DNA of 64,000 bases from Opitutaceae bacterium (GCA_019455245.1 JACFMR010000002.1:124001-188000); one strand, 5' to 3'; shown: positions 1 through 7,905, numbered from the stretch's first letter. The notes: generated from the sequence alone by a model not told the origin. Numbers and translations are program-made.

Positions 1-256
1 GATCACGCCCCGGTTATGGCCGGACCCCGTGCCCACTGCACGCGCATAACATCGCGACCGGTCTCCCGTGGCACCATCACCCTCCGGAGGCCCCGGCTCC
101 GCGCGGACCGCGGAAAACGTGCACGCACCCATGCGGGGCTTGCGCCTTTCGCGGTGTTTCAAACCCCCATGGGGAATTGCTCTTCCCGTTTGGTCCAACG
201 ATCAGCATCAGCGGCGGCGTGCTGTTGTTGGGTCGTCGGCCCCGGACGTTCGGCTG

Positions 257-1000
257 TCATGCTTTCCCGGTCAGGTCTCCGCCCGCGACCGGCCCGGCTT
301 CTTCGAATGCGGCACTGCCCGTAAGGCCGCTCGTGACATCCAGAATCACGTGCAGTGCGATCGGCACCCAGAGTGTTCCCGTGACCAGATACGCCACGCC
401 CAGAATCACCCCCGCAATCGTCGCCCGCAGCACCCCGTCTTTCCACCCGAGGTACTGATGCGCCAACCCAAAGACGATCGCGGCAAGGAGCACCGCGGTC
501 ATCCCGGGCAGCAGCAGGTTCAAGTACCAGATCAGGAATCCCCGGTAGAGAATTTCCTCACAAAGACCGGCCGTGAGGCTCAAGCCCATCCACAGCCGCC
601 GTTCGCGGCTGTCGCGGGGCACCATCAGTCCTGCGACACCGCCGAACTGTTTCTGCACCTGGGCCCGCGCTTCAACCGAAGACCGAACCGTCGCCACCTG
701 ACGTCCCAGCACGATGGCCAGCCCGATGGTCGCCATTGCTCCGATCCAAAACGCCCAACCACCCGGGACACCGAGGCCAACAGCTGTTGCCGCCCGCCCC
801 GACCACAGCCACCACAAGAGGACGGCCAACGTCAGCACCCACAGCTCGATCATGCCTTGACGATACAAGCGCGCCCGGGCGCAGGCCCCGCCCGCCTGCA
901 ACCGGGGTAAAAGCCGTCGATACCAATCGAGCGTAAAGCAGAGCGGATACGCCACCCCGATCAGCCCGACCAACAGATGATCAACCAGACTCGGCATCAT
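257..1000 (-). CDS. CPBP-family intramembrane metalloprotease
   Basis: This is a 247-residue polytopic membrane protein of the CPBP (CAAX protease and bacteriocin-processing, Abi) family. The family's metal and catalytic motifs are all present and correctly ordered: EExxxR at residues 148-153 (EEILYR), FxxxH at 177-181 (FGLAH) and HxxxD at 217-221. About six to seven hydrophobic segments surround them. Family members cleave substrates within the membrane, but the substrate cannot be told from sequence. The gene stands alone, with no operon partner; a toxin/antitoxin pair lies upstream on the same strand. The start is the first of two adjacent ATG codons. The family call is secure; the role is unknown. 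Confidence 0.88.
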   Translation of the reverse strand: MMPSLVDHLLVGLIGVAYPLCFTLDWYRRLLPRLQAGGACARARLYRQGMIELWVLTLAVLLWWLWSGRAATAVGLGVPGGWAFWIGAMATIGLAIVLGRQVATVRSSVEARAQVQKQFGGVAGLMVPRDSRERRLWMGLSLTAGLCEEILYRGFLIWYLNLLLPGMTAVLLAAIVFGLAHQYLGWKDGVLRATIAGVILGVAYLVTGTLWVPIALHVILDVTSGLTGSAAFEEAGPVAGGDLTGKA

Positions 1001-1174
1001 GCTTCAACCTGTCTCACCCATCAATCGTAGGCGATGAGACCCGCGCGGGCGAGTGCGCAGTGCGCCCTTCTGAATACCACGTCACGCCGAGGTATGTCCT
1101 GCGGCTTAACCAGACGTTTGCGCACCACGTCGGCTGCTGAAGATCGGGCCATGCCGTCGGGTCGTGACCCGTTT

Positions 1175-1468
1175 TCAGGCCGTCTGATTCGAGTCCTGTG
1201 CAAAATGAAGTACCCGCCGGACGGCGACATGCGCCTGCTGTTCTTCCCAGATAAAGTAGATGGCATACGGGAAACGATCGGTTCGCGCCAATCGATGCAG
1301 CCGGCCGCGTTGACGAAAAATTTGTGGCATCCTCGCAATCAAATTCAGGCGCGCTTCGACACACCGCAGAAATTCATGTCCCAGCCCCATACTTCGTGCC
1401 TCATACCATTTGAAAGCCTCCATCAGGTCGGCCTCGGCACGCGGCGCGATGGAAAGCGTGTTAGCCAC
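1175..1468 (-). CDS. ParE/RelE-family toxin
   Basis: This 97-residue protein is a likely ParE/RelE-superfamily toxin of a type II toxin/antitoxin pair. The segment around WYEARSMGLGHEFLRCVEARL, followed by a Phe-Pro-Tyr-Ala-Ile-Tyr strand and a C-terminal VAVRRVLHF strand, is typical of ParE-like proteins. I place the start at the GTG at 1468, because it overlaps the antitoxin stop by 8 bases and gives a normal family length. A longer open frame upstream reads through the antitoxin out of frame and does not look like protein. ParE toxins poison gyrase and RelE toxins cut mRNA; sequence alone does not decide which applies here. Confidence 0.8.
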   Translation of the reverse strand: MANTLSIAPRAEADLMEAFKWYEARSMGLGHEFLRCVEARLNLIARMPQIFRQRGRLHRLARTDRFPYAIYFIWEEQQAHVAVRRVLHFAQDSNQTA

Positions 1469-1694
1469 GGTTCTTGGAATCGCCGGCGATGCGTCGCCTG
1501 ACGTTTTCCCACGAGTCACCCCGGGACGGATCCGCCGTGTAGCGATCCGCATCCTCCGCCAGCACCTTGTCATGCCAGACGGGCGGCTCCACGGCGTTGG
1601 ATTCCCGTGCAATCTGATTCCACAGCTCTTCGACCAGCAGGAGTTTCTCAGCCGGGGAAAGTCGCTCGATTTCAGCGGCAAGTGTGGCGTTCAC
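1461..1694 (-). CDS. Addiction-module antitoxin (small helical type)
   Basis: This 77-residue antitoxin precedes the ParE-like toxin. The LSPAEKLLLVEELWNQIARE stretch is characteristic of the small helical addiction-module component family that pairs with ParE/RelE toxins. It is followed by a PPVWHDKVLAED segment and a C-terminal SWENVRRRI segment, likely the toxin-wrapping part. I chose the GTG at 1694 because the conserved helix begins right after it; the upstream extension is rich in Pro, Arg and Cys and looks non-coding. Antitoxin first with an 8-base overlap into the toxin is the usual order and suggests translational coupling and autoregulation. Confidence 0.78.
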   Translation of the reverse strand: MNATLAAEIERLSPAEKLLLVEELWNQIARESNAVEPPVWHDKVLAEDADRYTADPSRGDSWENVRRRIAGDSKNRG

Positions 1695-1764
1695 GGTCAG
1701 GACCTTGATCAGATCCGGGTATGCAGGCAAGTTTGCAAAACACCCGCCACGGGTAACAACAGGA

Positions 1765-1792
1765 TCCCAAGAAGGCAGACGAGGCTTGAATC
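1765..1792. repeat. 27-bp repeat beside TA locus, copy A
   Basis: The segment CCCAAGAAGGCAGACGAGGC plus TTGAATC recurs at 5777-5803 with two substitutions. Copy A lies about 70 bases upstream of the antitoxin start, in a non-coding spacer. The function is unknown; it may be the edge of a repeated or mobile segment. Confidence 0.6.
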
Positions 1793-1893
1793 TTCTGTGA
1801 TGTTTCAAACCTCAATGATGAAGGATGAGCCTGTGGCTTTGCCCAACGTTAGCGCAGCACAGCGGCCGTTGCAGATCGGAAGGTGCCGTCGGG

Positions 1894-3324
1894 TCAAAGG
1901 GTAAAGCAGGACTCGTTTCCGGACTCCTGACCCGCTTCCGGACTCCCGCCGCGGGATAAGGAACGGGGCGAAGGCGGTTCACGGGACAGACGTGTGGCGC
2001 AGAATCCGGCGAGAGCGGGGTAACAGGGAACGGCAACGACGAGGGTGGCGAGCGGCCAGGCGAGCCACGGGGAGAGCGGAGCGAGAGCGGCCCAAGCGAG
2101 CAGCGCACCGACGGACGCGAAGAGAGAAAGGCTGCGCCAGCGGACGCGAGGTGCGACGGGGAGCGGTTCGTCGGTGGGCCGCGGCGTGAGACGGATGGCG
2201 CGGTCGGCGATCCACCAGCAGAAGACGGCGAGCGGGACGGCGGCGAGGAGGTCGACGAGGTAGTGATAACCGAGCGTGAGCGTGGTGGCGATTTGCAGGA
2301 TCCCGAGGGGCAGGCACCACCAGAAGAAACGGCGGCGCCAGTGCCACGCGGAAGCGAGCGAGACGAGGGCCCAGGCGGTGTGCAGCGAGGGCATGGCGTT
2401 GCGGAGTCGGCGGGGCGCGGCGCGAACACGGTCAGGACCGGTGAGCGCCTCTTCGAGCGCGATGCCCGCTTCGAACCGGTGAAAACGCTCATCGAGGTCG
2501 CGGTAGAGAGCGGGGAAGGCGTAGATCGGGCCGATGGCGGGGACGAGTTGGTAACAGCCGAGACCGAGCACACCGACGAGGAAACTGGCGAGGAGCGCAC
2601 GCCGCGCGTGAGCCCAGGCGCGCGCGATTTGGAGTCGGGCGATCACGAGGGCGATCATGAGCCCAAGCAGCGCGTAACCGATGTAGCTGAACTGGCGAAT
2701 CCACGGGGCGTGGTAGTGCCAGGCGTGCGCGATCTGGCTGGCATTGAAACCGAGCGAAAGGTCCATCCGCAGCAGCACGGGATCCCACACGAGGGGAGTG
2801 GCGATTCGAACAGCGGTGAGGCAGAAGCCGGCGAAGACGTGATAGATCAAGATGGGCCCCCACAACGAAAGCCCTTGGGCGAGCGCACGGGCAACATGGT
2901 GCGGTCGAACGAGACCGGCCACGGGAAGGAAAATCGTCAGCCCGAGCGCGACGAGCGTCGTGCTGAGTGCCGCGGCTTCGAGCACGCGGTTGTGCGCGGG
3001 GCCGTGCGTGTGGATCAGGAGAAACAGGGCGAGAGTCGCAAGCAGGGCGAGCGCGCCGGCGGTCCACGTGCACGTGCGACGATCGGGGGCGGGGACGTTA
3101 CGGAGTAGCGCTGCGCCGTAAGCGACGGCGATCATGACGACGAAGCCTGAGCCGAAGGCGAGGGCGAGGGCGCGGTAGAACGCCACATCGAAAGGGGTCC
3201 ACTGGATGGGCGTGCGGAGGTAAACCCAGACGCCGACAGCGGCGAAGGCCGCGGCGAAAATCCACTCGGCCGGCAGACGCCGTAGCGATCGAAGGCGCGC
3301 AGGAGCGGTGACGGGGACGCTCAA
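1894..3324 (-). CDS. PAP2-superfamily membrane phosphatase/transferase
   Basis: This is a polytopic membrane protein of about 476 residues related to the PAP2 superfamily, in the style of inositolphosphotransferase Aur1-like proteins. The PAP2 signatures are an AMPSLHTAWAL segment and, further on, LGYHYLVDLLAAVPLA; these supply the histidine and aspartate residues used in phosphoryl transfer. Ten or more hydrophobic helices are visible. A likely start is the TTG at 3324, which shares a TTGA overlap with the stop of the PEP-CTERM gene before it; an ATG at 3387 would overlap that gene by 67 bases. Coupling to an exported surface protein hints at envelope lipid or glycan chemistry, but the substrate is not known. 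Confidence 0.78.
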   Translation of the reverse strand: MSVPVTAPARLRSLRRLPAEWIFAAAFAAVGVWVYLRTPIQWTPFDVAFYRALALAFGSGFVVMIAVAYGAALLRNVPAPDRRTCTWTAGALALLATLALFLLIHTHGPAHNRVLEAAALSTTLVALGLTIFLPVAGLVRPHHVARALAQGLSLWGPILIYHVFAGFCLTAVRIATPLVWDPVLLRMDLSLGFNASQIAHAWHYHAPWIRQFSYIGYALLGLMIALVIARLQIARAWAHARRALLASFLVGVLGLGCYQLVPAIGPIYAFPALYRDLDERFHRFEAGIALEEALTGPDRVRAAPRRLRNAMPSLHTAWALVSLASAWHWRRRFFWWCLPLGILQIATTLTLGYHYLVDLLAAVPLAVFCWWIADRAIRLTPRPTDEPLPVAPRVRWRSLSLFASVGALLAWAALAPLSPWLAWPLATLVVAVPCYPALAGFCATRLSREPPSPRSLSRGGSPEAGQESGNESCFTL

Positions 3325-4214
3325 CTTAGATCGGGATCGATCCGGGTGCGCGATTCGGCGACCTTCGTGCGTCGACGCCGCACCCACAGGGCGGCAGCGA
3401 TCATGCTCCCACCGAGAATCACCGCGGCGGTTGCGGGTTCGGGGACGGCGGAGATGGCGGTGGCAGTCAGCGAGAACCCGCCGACGACACCGTAGTGTTC
3501 GGTGGCTCCGTCCGCCGTGACGATATAAAATGGGAACCGCGTGCCATTGTCGTGGAGGCCGGTGATGGGGTCGAAACCCAGGGGACTGTCCACGGGGCTG
3601 CCGGAAGGCATGCCCCAGGTTATGCTGGAGTAAGGGTTGATCGGTTTGTAAACGGACAGGTAGTAGGTCGCGTCCGCGTTCAGCGTGGGTGAAGACAGGG
3701 GAGTGAAAGTTACGATACCTCCACCGTTTGGGTAGCCGCTGAAGGAGGCGAAATTAACAAGCGAGGTCGGCAGCGTGAGACTGTCGGGGAGGCTCGAAAA
3801 CACCTGAATCGAAAGCTCACCCGCATTGGGATACTGGGAATAGATGGGGCCGCCCTCCGAGCTGTCATCGGTCGGGGGCGGGCCGCCGCCATGCTGATCG
3901 CCCCCAGAGGTATTGGGATCGCCCCCATAGGATTGGCTCTGGAACAGAAAAGAGAGAGAGGTCAGCGAGTAGTTGCCCAGCGTGTTGATGCGAAACGGGA
4001 CGACGTAGATCTCCGTGGCGTTGAGTCCCCATCCGCCGCTGATGTCCAAAGGCGTTGCTGTGCCTGCGTTGACTGAGGTGTATCCCACCGCCGCAGTGTC
4101 GTCATTCGCGCGAGCGTGGGGCAGCACGAGAGTCAGAGAGAGCAGGATCGCCGCAGGTAACAGAAGGCGGAGGCCGGGGTGTGCCGGCCGACGGAAGGCG
4201 GGAGTGGTTCGCAT
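3321..4214 (-). CDS. PEP-CTERM sorting domain protein
   Basis: This exported protein of 297 residues begins with a signal peptide: a basic start, a hydrophobic LLLPAAILLSLTLVL core and an ARA cleavage site near residue 37. It ends with a PEP-CTERM sorting signal made of VPEP, a hydrophobic helix and an RRRR cluster, followed by an unusual tail of about 17 residues. The middle is rich in Ser, Gly and Thr and resembles secreted beta-sandwich proteins of Verrucomicrobia with no known enzyme motif. PEP-CTERM proteins are expected to be processed by an exosortase, which is not in this window. The PAP2 gene follows with overlapping stop and start codons. Confidence 0.82.
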   Translation of the reverse strand: MRTTPAFRRPAHPGLRLLLPAAILLSLTLVLPHARANDDTAAVGYTSVNAGTATPLDISGGWGLNATEIYVVPFRINTLGNYSLTSLSFLFQSQSYGGDPNTSGGDQHGGGPPPTDDSSEGGPIYSQYPNAGELSIQVFSSLPDSLTLPTSLVNFASFSGYPNGGGIVTFTPLSSPTLNADATYYLSVYKPINPYSSITWGMPSGSPVDSPLGFDPITGLHDNGTRFPFYIVTADGATEHYGVVGGFSLTATAISAVPEPATAAVILGGSMIAAALWVRRRRTKVAESRTRIDPDLS

Positions 4215-4294
4215 GGACGCTGTGTGGCTGCGGCGCCGGCGAAATCCGGCGGGCGCAGCGACGCCATCCTAGCGAGTGCGGCGAATGGGCTCAA

Positions 4295-4310
4295 CCCTCA
4301 CGCGTGAGGG
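4295..4310. promoter_or_regulatory. 16-bp perfect palindrome, possible operator
   Basis: CCCTCACGCGTGAGGG is a perfect 16-bp palindrome in the 108-base spacer between the LuxR-type gene and the PEP-CTERM gene, about 80 bases upstream of the latter. It could be an operator for the neighbouring regulator or another factor. It could also be a short hairpin after the LuxR gene, although no T-run follows. Confidence 0.4.
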
Positions 4311-4322
4311 GTGCGGGCGACG

Positions 4323-5096
4323 TCATTGGCCGGCGAGCCGGCTGAGCGTCTGGACGGTGAGCGCGTGGCGGTTGGGCACGCGCAGCTTGCGGAGGATGTT
4401 GCCGACGTATTCCTGCACGGTGAAGAGACTCAGGCCGAGGAGGCGGGCGATCTCGCGGTTCTGTTTGCCATCGGCGATCCAGAAAAGGACATCGGCTTCG
4501 CGCAGAGTCAGGCCGAGTTCGCGGAGACGCTGGCGCAGGGAAAGCGGGTGGTTGATGCGTTGGAGCGTGGGCTGCTCGTGCCGCAACCACGCAGAGCGAA
4601 AATGCGGGCCGAACAAATCGAGCAGCGTCCGCTGGCGGACGGTGAAATCGCGCCGGACGCGGTTGAAGGAAAGGGCGGCGATGGTGTGCGCGTTGACCGT
4701 GACCGGGAGGACGAGACCGTAAAGATAGCGGTTGCGTGCGAGGCAGTTGAGGTAGTGGGGGTGGCGCTTGAGCTCGGAAACGGAAATCACGTCGGACATG
4801 CGGCGCGCATGGGTCCGGCCCGTGCGCTCGTAGTAGGCGACGAGTGGATTCAGGTGGGAATTTTCCGAGTAATACTGCAGCTCCGCCTCGGTGTGGGGAT
4901 TCGATTTCGACATGGCCGCGGTGATCTGGCCGGTGCGGCGATCCAGCACGTGCATGATGCAAAGGTCGGCGGGAATCAGCCGGTCCATCGCGGCCAGCAC
5001 GGCAGAGGAGAAGTCGGCGTGATCGCGGGCTGTGTTGATTTCGTAAACGGCGTCGAAAAGCGGACGCCAGTGGCGCGGGTCGATGCGCTTCATCAT
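4323..5096 (-). CDS. LuxR-family transcriptional regulator
   Basis: The C-terminal 65 residues form a clear LuxR/GerE helix-turn-helix: LTLREADVLFWIADGKQNRE, then IARLLGLSLFTVQEYVGNIL and RKLRVPNR. The N-terminal 180 or so residues look like a GAF-type sensor, but the ligand cannot be inferred and no phospho-acceptor domain is present. I prefer the first of two adjacent ATGs at 5096, giving 257 residues, because the extra 50 residues allowed by an upstream ATG are low-complexity and unlike the family. It is the gene immediately upstream of the PEP-CTERM/PAP2 pair on the same strand, so it may control that pair through the palindrome between them; this is inference. Confidence 0.8.
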   Translation of the reverse strand: MMKRIDPRHWRPLFDAVYEINTARDHADFSSAVLAAMDRLIPADLCIMHVLDRRTGQITAAMSKSNPHTEAELQYYSENSHLNPLVAYYERTGRTHARRMSDVISVSELKRHPHYLNCLARNRYLYGLVLPVTVNAHTIAALSFNRVRRDFTVRQRTLLDLFGPHFRSAWLRHEQPTLQRINHPLSLRQRLRELGLTLREADVLFWIADGKQNREIARLLGLSLFTVQEYVGNILRKLRVPNRHALTVQTLSRLAGQ

Positions 5097-5279
5097 GGGC
5101 TGGATAGGCGCGAGAGAAGGCGCGCGCCGGGGGCTTGGCAAGCGAGCGTACGGGATGAACGGACCGACATGCGATCTGTCGGTGGTGGCGCGGGCGATCG
5201 AAAGCGAATAAGGGTATAAACCGGGAATATCCCGCTTCCTTTGCAATAGCGAAGATTAGCGGTTAGCCCAACTGCCGAA

Positions 5280-5345
5280 TGCAGGTTCATTCGTTATGTC
5301 GGCACCCATGCCGCCTACGACAAAATCGACGCCACGAAAATCTGA
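5280..5345 (+). pseudogene. HigB toxin 3' remnant
   Basis: Reading the frame that ends with TGA at 5343-5345 gives FIRYVGTHAAYDKIDATKI, which matches the conserved C-terminus of HigB toxins of the type that pair with the HigA downstream. The frame is closed by a TAG at 5247-5249, and nothing HigB-like precedes about residue -22, so roughly three quarters of the toxin is missing. The remnant ends 8 bases before the HigA start, the normal higB-higA spacing. The HigA protein is therefore an orphan antitoxin. Confidence 0.7.
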
Positions 5346-5353
5346 CTTTTCCG

Positions 5354-5767
5354 ATGAAACCCAAAGTCCTCAAAACCGCCCGCGACCATCGGGCCGCCCT
5401 GGCCCACATCGAAGGGTTGATGCACCGGCCCGATCCCGACGAGGCCGAGTTGGAACTCTGGTCCCTGCTCGTCGAGAAATACGAGGAGGAGCACTTCCCC
5501 ATCGCGGCTCCCGATCCCATCGATGCCATCCGCTTCCGCATGGAGCAGGAAGAACTCAAGCCCTCCGATCTGCAACCTTACCTCCAGAGCAAGAGCAAGG
5601 TTTCCGAGGTCATGAATCGGAAGCGCCCGCTCAGCCTGAGCATGATCCGCGCCTTGCATCAGGGGTTGAAGATCCCCGCCGAAGTGCTGGTGCAGGAACC
5701 CGCCGCCGCCTATCACGTTACGCCGAGGAAAGTCCGCAAACAGACCACGACCCGCAAAGCCGGATAA
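5354..5767 (+). CDS. higA: HigA-type antitoxin (orphan)
   Basis: This 137-residue protein matches HigA-family antitoxins along its length. It has the N-terminal AxxHIEGLM helix, the acidic DEAELELWSLLVEKYEEEHFP segment, the PDPIDAIRFRMEQ motif, and an XRE-like helix-turn-helix with SKVSEVMNRKRPLSLSMIRA. The start is the ATG at 5354, where family similarity begins; longer frames upstream read through the toxin remnant out of frame. The expected toxin HigB survives only as a C-terminal fragment just upstream. The antitoxin looks intact, so it may persist as a DNA-binding regulator or an anti-addiction protein; both are inference. Confidence 0.85.
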   Translation: MKPKVLKTARDHRAALAHIEGLMHRPDPDEAELELWSLLVEKYEEEHFPIAAPDPIDAIRFRMEQEELKPSDLQPYLQSKSKVSEVMNRKRPLSLSMIRALHQGLKIPAEVLVQEPAAAYHVTPRKVRKQTTTRKAG

Positions 5768-5776
5768 CAGTAGGAG

Positions 5777-5803
5777 CCCAAGAAGGCAGGCGGGGCTTGA
5801 ATC
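5777..5803. repeat. 27-bp repeat beside TA locus, copy B
   Basis: This is the second copy of the repeat at 1765-1792, with two substitutions in 27 bases (CCCAAGAAGGCAGGCGGGGC plus TTGAATC). It begins 10 bases after the HigA stop, just before the lower-GC three-gene block. Confidence 0.6.
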
Positions 5804-5854
5804 GTCCTCGGGGTGACAGATCCCGGCAATAGCTCTACCAACTGGTTGGGCCTT

Positions 5855-6670
5855 TCAGTTCTTCCCATGGATCGTAGGGACCTGCGGTGCGGAACTTCTT
5901 GACCGAGATCGTCTCCGACGGAGTAAAGACGCGATCAATAATGCCAGCAGTTGGCCGCTTCCTACTAAGACCGGAACTGCAATAAAAACGCCACTCGTCT
6001 TCAAGCCTTCTTCTCTTAACATGCCCATTAGCCATTGAGCCGGATACCAAAGTGTAATCAGGGCGAAAAGCCATCCCGCCCAGTAATCATACCATCGAGC
6101 AATCGACGGCGATCTCCATTCGTGATCAATGTCGTAAGGTGGGGCTGATAAAGATGCCGCATCAGGATCCAATTCGAGGGACCGCAAGATCGAGTACGAA
6201 TCGAGTTCTTCCGGTGGCGGAATACGATCTGGCACTGCCTGCCGCACAAGACAAATTATCTCTGCCCAACCGACGATCTGCGATGAGAAACCAACGACGT
6301 CGCCCTCTTCGTTTTGGAATACAAATTGATACCCAGATAGTCGTCCATCTACCTCCATAGGATGCTCTGCAAAACGACTTAGCTTCGAAAACGGAATTAC
6401 AACCAAAGAAAACAGATCTCTCACCGCTACCCAGTCGTCCGAAACATCCAAGCGATACGAAATACTATGGAGGGCCTGTGGAAGGGCCTTTCGAAGTACA
6501 CCTCCAAAGATCGCTATTGCTGCCACTCCCCATGCATAGTCAGTTGGCCTCTGGGCTTTGACGAAAAATATCCAGATGGCGCCGACAAGAAAAACGGCAT
6601 GGAGCAAGACTACCAACAGCGAAACGATACGCGTGTTGGTTCGGAAGCGAAAACTTTTAGCCTTTGGCAT
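5855..6670 (-). CDS. Membrane protein of unknown function
   Basis: I do not recognise this protein of about 271 residues. It has two hydrophobic segments near the N-terminus (around IVSLLVVLLHAVFLVGAIWI and the next 30 residues), a soluble middle part with beta-rich content that could be PH-like, and two more hydrophobic segments before an Arg/Ser-rich C-terminus (LLRRRRSRSRSS). I chose the ATG at 6670, where the basic MPKAKSF start leads into the first helix; an ATG at 6709 is also possible. Base composition is near 50% GC by eye, well below the flanking genes. It is the last of three same-strand genes that look transferred together. Confidence 0.6.
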   Translation of the reverse strand: MPKAKSFRFRTNTRIVSLLVVLLHAVFLVGAIWIFFVKAQRPTDYAWGVAAIAIFGGVLRKALPQALHSISYRLDVSDDWVAVRDLFSLVVIPFSKLSRFAEHPMEVDGRLSGYQFVFQNEEGDVVGFSSQIVGWAEIICLVRQAVPDRIPPPEELDSYSILRSLELDPDAASLSAPPYDIDHEWRSPSIARWYDYWAGWLFALITLWYPAQWLMGMLREEGLKTSGVFIAVPVLVGSGQLLALLIASLLRRRRSRSRSSAPQVPTIHGKN

Positions 6671-6712
6671 TTTGGTTTTTCCACTTTCGGTGTGTGCGTC
6701 TCCACACACGGA

Positions 6713-7150
6713 TTACCAAATATTCACGCATCGTTTGATTGCCTGCTGCATATCCTCATTTCTCCACGGAAGCTGAAATACCTCGACCGCTCCTGCGCGT
6801 AGGAGTCTCGACGGATAATTTTCGGAAGCCGACCAGCCGTACACTGCGATTATCGGCTTTTGGAACAACGCTGTCATCTTTTCAACGAGTACTACCGAGG
6901 CGTTCACGATATCCGTGCGATTGTCTGATGTATACAGAATATTGTTGAGGATGAGAATTGCCATGTGGAACTTTTGTTTTGCCGCGGTCTCAAGCAAGTC
7001 TTCCTCTCGGATGGTCGGCGGAACAATCGCAGCAACGGCGATAGGCAGTCGTGCGACGCCATGTGTGAGAGAAGCAACCAGACCGCCAAACCAATCGCCT
7101 TGCTCCGATAGAAGAATCCTCACCAAAGGTGGTGGCTTTCGCGGTGTCAT
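6713..7150 (-). CDS. Degenerate receiver-like protein
   Basis: This is a 145-residue soluble protein. Its C-terminal half (KPIIAVYGW, then LLRAGAVEVFQLPWRNEDMQ) follows the beta4-alpha4-beta5 pattern of response-regulator receiver domains. Where the phosphorylated Asp would sit, the strand reads LILNN, and the Lys of the usual KP turn is replaced by Leu in LPW. If it has the receiver fold it is therefore a pseudo-receiver that cannot be phosphorylated in the standard way. It lies between two membrane-protein genes on the same strand and shares their lower GC content. The role is unknown. Confidence 0.5.
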   Translation of the reverse strand: MTPRKPPPLVRILLSEQGDWFGGLVASLTHGVARLPIAVAAIVPPTIREEDLLETAAKQKFHMAILILNNILYTSDNRTDIVNASVVLVEKMTALFQKPIIAVYGWSASENYPSRLLRAGAVEVFQLPWRNEDMQQAIKRCVNIW

Positions 7151-7186
7151 GAACTCTCCATTCTACGGGTCGAGTCCCCCATCAAC

Positions 7187-7618
7187 TCAATCACTTTCCT
7201 CTACATATGTGGCTACAACTCCACCCATCAGCAACAATGAAAAGAGCGACTTGTAAATAATGATACCCCAACCCGTCTGGTCACCCAAGACCATGCCCAA
7301 CAAAGTCAGACCCTGGAATAAAACAAAGAGCGTACCAAAAATGACCGATGCAATCTTCGGCGTAGGCGCAATCATTCCGCAAGAAAGCTTGGGTGTGAAA
7401 AAGACTCCGATGAACCAATAGACAAGAACTGTGAAAAGCATCGAGACTACAATAACCCCAATGATGAGCGTCAACAAAGTGAGTCGAAGCTCGACATTGG
7501 CCGCGTAACGGTAGGCAAAAATGGGAATGGACTCCAGCAATGCCGAGACAAGGAGACCAACGGGCAAAAAGAGAACCCACCTCAAAATCTTACCAACCGT
7601 TGATTGCCAGAATGTCAT
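7187..7618 (-). CDS. Four-helix membrane protein of unknown function
   Basis: This 143-residue protein has four clear hydrophobic segments: WVLFLPVGLLVSALLESIPIF, LTLLTLIIGVIVVSMLFTVL, VIFGTLFVLFQGLTLLGMVL and the IIIYKSLFSLLLMGGVVATY segment near the end. No family is recognised. It is the first of three same-strand, lower-GC genes, and the receiver-like gene starts 36 bases after its stop. A joint membrane-associated function is plausible but unproven. Confidence 0.55.
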   Translation of the reverse strand: MTFWQSTVGKILRWVLFLPVGLLVSALLESIPIFAYRYAANVELRLTLLTLIIGVIVVSMLFTVLVYWFIGVFFTPKLSCGMIAPTPKIASVIFGTLFVLFQGLTLLGMVLGDQTGWGIIIYKSLFSLLLMGGVVATYVEESD

Positions 7619-7797
7619 GGTGATGGCTAGGCATTAAGGCTCCGATGAAGCAGCTGAAAGAGAAAAGGAGTGCTTGTCTCTGATGAACGCTGGCTTGTCC
7701 GTCCTCTGGCGCGATTACGCTCGGAGTGCGCCTATCCGCCTGGGTGTGGCGTGTAGCCGGAACAGCCAAAACCAAAGACGGGGGCATGAAGTAGACA

Positions 7798-7905
7798 GAT
7801 ATAGTCGTGGGTTTGGATGTCCACAAAGTTTACCCGCCGATGGCGATGCCATAGGCGATGTTGGATTCCATCAGCGTGACGGTGGCCGAGGGCGGCACGA
7901 ACGGG
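7798..7905 (+). pseudogene. IS110-family transposase N-terminal remnant
   Basis: In one frame the DNA reads DIVVGLDVHK (7798-7827), then 36 bases that include an in-frame TAG, then DSISVTVAEGGTNG (7864-7905). Joined, these pieces resemble the start of IS110-family transposases, where a GLDVHK motif carries the first catalytic Asp and is followed by a similar strand. The rest of the transposase is absent. This rests on about 24 residues, so confidence is moderate. Confidence 0.45.

Noticed and set aside
1..256. Several short open frames at the left edge
   Set aside because: They are Arg/Pro-rich and overlap each other on both strands; none shows a recognisable motif or ribosome-binding site. 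I see no gene here.
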